DNA of 52,974 bases, from NCBI GenBank assembly GCA_012976225.1, contig JAAVVG010000048.1, forward strand, positions 1-52,974. Direction: 5' to 3'. This stretch comes from Golubevia sp. BC0850. Lineage: Eukaryota > Basidiomycota > Exobasidiomycetes > Golubeviales > Golubeviaceae. Each line of letters starts with the position of its first letter. Within the stretch, counting starts at the first letter, position 1. The notes below the pieces were generated by a model. The model searched no databases. It was given only the letters and a program-made list of their open reading frames with translations, and was not told where the DNA came from. The position numbers and the translations under genes are program-made. This document shows, in pieces, positions 49,193-52,974 of this stretch.

Positions 49193-50359
49193 TTAATCTA
49201 CAAATCGAATATAATACCCCCGATAAGGTTTAGTGCGATCACGTGTGAATACACTACGATCACCACCTACTATAATATTTTTACAAACATAGGTAATGCT
49301 TGGATAAGGTCCTATTTCTTCTCCAGTATTTTCATTAATTAGAATAATCCGTTTAGCCTGTTTACTATGATTAATATTTAGGATTGATTTTATAAAATAA
49401 ACGAATTCATTTTCCGATATAGTATTAACATTAATATTATCTCCTAGTAGTTCATTAGTAGTACAATATACTTTATTTCGTAGGAGTCCACCTCGATTTA
49501 CTATTGTTACTGCCCATTTACCCGTATATCCTAGAAGAATACCTAGAGTACCAATTGCAGGTAGGACTTGAATAAGTGTTATTTTTCTGGTTGATGCACA
49601 TTGTATTGTATTAATAGACTCTGTAGAAAATGATTTATCTGATTGTGTCATTTTATTATATTCTATTAGATAACAATAAAGAGGTTTTCTGTTAGGATGT
49701 CGCAGAGCCTGTTCTTTAAAATAAGCAGGATTTGAGAAATCTCCACCTTGTAGAGCAATATATGTACGATTTACTGTAGGCTGACTTTTTATAATTAGAT
49801 ATTGTTCCATAATAATTAGTAGTTTTTTAATTTCTAGATTATAATTATTAAGTCTTTCTACTACTCTGTTACTTACAATATAAAAAGTACAGGTAGCATT
49901 AGGTTTTTTACGTAGACTTACAATAAAATCGATTGTATTTCGGTTTTTTCTTATAATATGTTCTTGTAGACGTTGTGTAAGACGAATACTATGACCAACA
50001 TATCTATCTCCTTCATTATCATTAATTAGATAAACGCCAGGAAGTGTTGTGGTTTTTTTACCTTCTTTTTGGTCAATATCAGATGGTAGTAGCATTTTAA
50101 TATTGGTAAAGTCTTCTTTATTCTTTGGAAATGAAAAAGTAAATTTATTTTCTCTTTTTTCAGCTAGTAGAGATTGACAAAGAAGAAATTGCTTTTTAGT
50201 TAGGTCATAACCTAGAGCAAAATTCATTAGTTCAATATCAATAGCAGTAGAGTTTTTTCGAAAAAGTAGTTGTTCTTTAATCTGTTTACTTCGACGAAAT
50301 AGACTATCAATAACAGTTTTCTTATTCGAAATTGGATTAGTAAAAAGGTTATTTTTCAT
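49193..50359 (-). CDS. GIY-YIG endonuclease downstream of atp9
   Basis: A 388-residue intact ORF with ATG start 152 nt after the atp9 stop. The catalytic module starts near residue 110: LPGVYLINDNEGDRYVGHSIRL, shown as GVYLINDNEGDRYVGHS, then LTQRLQEHII with the conserved arginine; MEQYLIIKSQPTVNRTY provides the later glutamate and asparagine. The C-terminal part has a NUMOD1-like DNA-binding segment (GPYPSITYVCKNIIVGGD, then PYRGYYI). It is clearly related to the decaying ORF after cox3 (same C-terminal signature). It lies outside any intron, so it is a free mobile element attached to the 3' end of atp9. It contains some ATA and AGA codons. Confidence 0.92.
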   Translation of the reverse strand: MKNNLFTNPISNKKTVIDSLFRRSKQIKEQLLFRKNSTAIDIELMNFALGYDLTKKQFLLCQSLLAEKRENKFTFSFPKNKEDFTNIKMLLPSDIDQKEGKKTTTLPGVYLINDNEGDRYVGHSIRLTQRLQEHIIRKNRNTIDFIVSLRKKPNATCTFYIVSNRVVERLNNYNLEIKKLLIIMEQYLIIKSQPTVNRTYIALQGGDFSNPAYFKEQALRHPNRKPLYCYLIEYNKMTQSDKSFSTESINTIQCASTRKITLIQVLPAIGTLGILLGYTGKWAVTIVNRGGLLRNKVYCTTNELLGDNINVNTISENEFVYFIKSILNINHSKQAKRIILINENTGEEIGPYPSITYVCKNIIVGGDRSVFTRDRTKPYRGYYIRFVD

Positions 50360-50511
50360 TGATTTATTTTATTTTATCTATCATACTATGATTTACATGC
50401 CTATTACTTATATAATTTATTCATTTTCAATAATAGGAGGGGGAATTAATAGTAAGATACTATTTAATTCCTTTTAGCTATTTATAAATAACATTACTAC
50501 ATAGTAGAGAA

Positions 50512-51163
<652 letters not shown>

Positions 51164-51164
51164 A

Positions 51165-51235
51165 AGAACAGCGAGACTCGAACTCGCATAAATGACTTTG
51201 GAGATCAGCGTACTACCATTATACTATATTCTTAT
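51165..51235 (-). tRNA. trnW(cca): tRNA-Trp(CCA)
   Basis: Acceptor AAGAATA/TGTTCTT, four-pair anticodon stem TGAT/GTCA with loop CTCCAAA giving CCA, T-arm GCGAG-TTCGAGT-CTCGC. The anticodon reads TGG only. Most fungal mitochondria have UCA here to read UGA too. It agrees with all 15 core genes being open with TGA read as stop. Confidence 0.93.
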
Positions 51236-51457
51236 TAAATTAATACTCCCGGCTTCCATCCTAGTGAAACAATGAAAGACTCGAAGGGTTCTGAGGATTT
51301 TATTTTTTTTTATCTGGCTACACCCCTTCGGAGCGTAGCGCCCTTATTATAATTTACCGACTAGTAGGAAGGGACCCTTAGGTAGGAAGAAGCTATCCCC
51401 TTCACTTTATTCCCAGTATGACTCCGGGTAGCACGACTCCATCAGAACTGCTCTTTT

Positions 51458-51531
51458 AGAGTCAAGAGGGAATTGAACCCTTAATGAAAGAATTTGCAAT
51501 TCTCCAATAGAAGCCATCTATAACTTAACTC
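51458..51531 (-). tRNA. trnC(gca): tRNA-Cys(GCA)
   Basis: Acceptor GAGTTAA/TTGACTC, anticodon stem GAGAA/TTCTT with loop TTGCAAA (GCA). D-arm TAGA/TCTA is short and the T-stem has one mismatch. Confidence 0.88.
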
Positions 51532-51659
51532 TCACAAGTGCATAGCTAAATAATGATTTAAGTCAGCATGCCCTCCATACTTCAACCGCAATGATATATC
51601 AGGGTGGATAAATATCGCACACCACTCTCTCCTATTTTTCTTAAGATAGACGTCCGTTT

Positions 51660-51697
51660 ATCCTAGTGAAACAATGGAGGCTCCATCCGAAGGAGGG
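51660..51697. repeat. 38-bp double-hairpin element, copy 2
   Basis: Identical to 24713-24750. Here it lies between tRNA-Cys and nad6, next to a large GC-rich cluster (51730-51785). Confidence 0.88.
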
Positions 51698-51798
51698 GAG
51701 TAACTAGAAATTGAGATGATCATCTTAGGTTGGGGGGGAGGAGAGGGGGGGCTCCTTAGGAGCCCCTAAGGAGGGCGAAGCCCCAGTAGCTGCCGGTC

Positions 51799-52521
51799 TT
51801 ATAAAATCCGTGGGTTAGATTTATCCATAGAAAGACTAATTGGTCCTACCATAGCTAGCAGTAGGATAAAACTAGTAAGTAGTAGCCATAGAGCACCATA
51901 TGTATAAAGATTTTGTCCAATAGATTGAATTTGTAGAAAATTTGCAAAAGAGGCATCTACTGCCATGGGGTTAAATGTTTGATGAATATCGCTTTGTAGA
52001 TAAGAATCGTTGTAAACACACGCTTCGCGTGATCCTAGAATCAGAGAGTTAAACCAATTTAGAAATCCCAGATGAATTTCTGATCTGGAAATTCTATTTG
52101 TTACGGTTGTTCCCGCGCTTGTATCGGAGAAAAATCCATTAAATGAAAATGATGGAATATCGCTTCTTCGAAGGACAAAATTAGATGGTACAATAGAAAT
52201 AAGTTCAATAATAAATAGAGATCCTACAATTGCACCTAGAGGTAGATTTTGAGTATACTCTGATCCTACCGCACTTAGTTCCGCTAGTTGTAGATTTAGC
52301 ATCATAACAACGAATAGGAATAGAATTGCAATAGCTCCGACATATACAATAAGATAAGAGATACCAATAAATCCTACGCCTAGTAGTACTAGGTACCCTG
52401 CTACATTTACAAATACAGAAATTAGAAATAGTACAGAAATTACAGGATTTTTACTTGTAATAACTAGAATACCACTAAGAATAGCTCCAAGAGCTAGAAA
52501 ATCAAGTAGAAAGTTATTCAT
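51799..52521 (-). CDS. nad6: NADH dehydrogenase subunit 6, with GC-rich inserts
   Basis: Encodes a 240-residue membrane subunit of complex I. The N-terminal half is typical: ISVLFLISVFVNVAGYLVLLG and GISYLIVYVGAIAILFLFVVMMLN, given here as FVNVAGYLVLLG and YLIVYVGAIAILFLFVVMML. The last helix WLLLTSFILLLAMVGPI is also normal. Between them lies a hydrophilic region with segments coded by element-like DNA, such as VLRRSDIPSF from gaatatcgcttcttcgaagg (near 52157-52177) and GSREACVY (near 52018-52035). The final codon before the stop is TTA, one of only two TTR codons I noticed in core genes. Confidence 0.95.
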   Translation of the reverse strand: MNNFLLDFLALGAILSGILVITSKNPVISVLFLISVFVNVAGYLVLLGVGFIGISYLIVYVGAIAILFLFVVMMLNLQLAELSAVGSEYTQNLPLGAIVGSLFIIELISIVPSNFVLRRSDIPSFSFNGFFSDTSAGTTVTNRISRSEIHLGFLNWFNSLILGSREACVYNDSYLQSDIHQTFNPMAVDASFANFLQIQSIGQNLYTYGALWLLLTSFILLLAMVGPISLSMDKSNPRIL

Positions 52522-52863
52522 GATATAGTTATGTTGTTATTTTGGTGCTGACTTACAGGAGAATGGTATCCATTGCCCGACTGCTATTATTTAATGGAAC
52601 TACCTTCTTACCCACAGATCCCACTTCGGAGATGTTTCTCCGAAGCAGTGAAGCGCTATCAATTTTATTTTAGGACGCTTCTTCCTAGGGAACCAATAGG
52701 TGAGTGCCAGCTTCGCAGGCCATACGAAAAAATAGCAGAAGTTTGGTCTAAAGAAGGAGGTATAGTACGATGTTTCAGAATAGCAAGTATAAAGTAGCCC
52801 TCAATAATATAATAAAGTAATTTAAATCCGTACGCCCTCCACCCATCATACGAGTCCGAAGGA
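52522..52863. other. nad6 upstream spacer reaching the sequence end
   Basis: Gene-free; hairpin-element fragments near 52615-52640, 52675-52720 and 52850. It continues across the circle junction into position 1. Confidence 0.6.
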
Positions 52864-52974
52864 GGGGGCTCCTCCGAAGGAGGAGCCCCCTCCAGGATGG
52901 AAGGATGGATAGGCAAGAGCGAATCCATTAGGGTACATTTATTCGAAAGAGAAGTAGATACTACTGGAGCTAGC
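52864..52974. repeat. Terminal direct repeat, copy 2
   Basis: Identical to bases 1-111; see the first entry. One copy should be removed to close the circle. Confidence 0.97.

Overview
The window is one complete circular fungal mitochondrial genome opened at an arbitrary point. The first 111 bases recur exactly as the last 111, so the circle is at most about 52,863 bp. It carries the standard fungal set (nad1-6, nad4L, cox1-3, cob, atp6, atp8, atp9, rps3, rnl, rns) and 24 different tRNAs (25 with a duplicated tRNA-Pro). The species cannot be named from sequence alone. A free-standing rps3, the universal genetic code (UGA as stop, tRNA-Trp with anticodon CCA), many GC-rich hairpin elements like the double-hairpin elements of Allomyces, and gene tails swapped by GIY-YIG endonucleases all suggest an early-diverging fungus (former zygomycete or chytrid grade) rather than a yeast. 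That placement is inference.

Layout. Most genes are on the minus strand. Read 5'->3' on that strand the order is tRNA-Asp, nad4L, nad5 (2 introns), His, Met, Arg/Ser-like(UCU), rps3, rnl (1 intron), Pro x2, Asn, Lys, Ser(GCU), cox1 (5 introns), Ala, Phe, Tyr, Ser(UGA), cox3 plus a GIY-YIG element, Ile, cob (1 intron), Leu, Arg, Gly, nad2-nad3 (1-nt overlap), nad4, Met, Glu, Thr, Gln, then across the origin nad6, Cys, Trp, atp9 plus a second GIY-YIG element. One plus-strand block runs rns, tRNA-Val, cox2, nad1, atp8, atp6. The proteins are subunits of complexes I, III and IV and ATP synthase; rps3, rRNAs and tRNAs serve their translation.

Most interesting observations. (1) No tRNA-Leu(UAA) or tRNA-Ile(CAU) was found, and in the three genes checked codon by codon (cox2, nad1, atp6) there is no TTA, TTG or ATA. 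(2) The only tRNA that could read AGA has a serine-type body with a long variable arm, nearly identical at its ends to tRNA-Ser(GCU), so the meaning of AGA is open. (3) In three LAGLIDADG motifs the acidic codon before the conserved glycine has been replaced by a UUCG hairpin translated as Pro-Ser-Gly. (4) A GIY-YIG element sits between cox3 and a displaced, diverged copy of the cox3 3' end; a related element follows atp9. (5) TGA codons interrupt endonuclease ORFs only, which suggests import from donors reading UGA as Trp.

Assembly caution. Both N gaps (11383-11392 and 25211-25310) are flanked by identical 111-bp sequences, the same length as the terminal overlap, which points to unmerged k-mer overlaps. 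The adjacent 556-bp and 545-bp perfect tandem duplications may be assembly artefacts.
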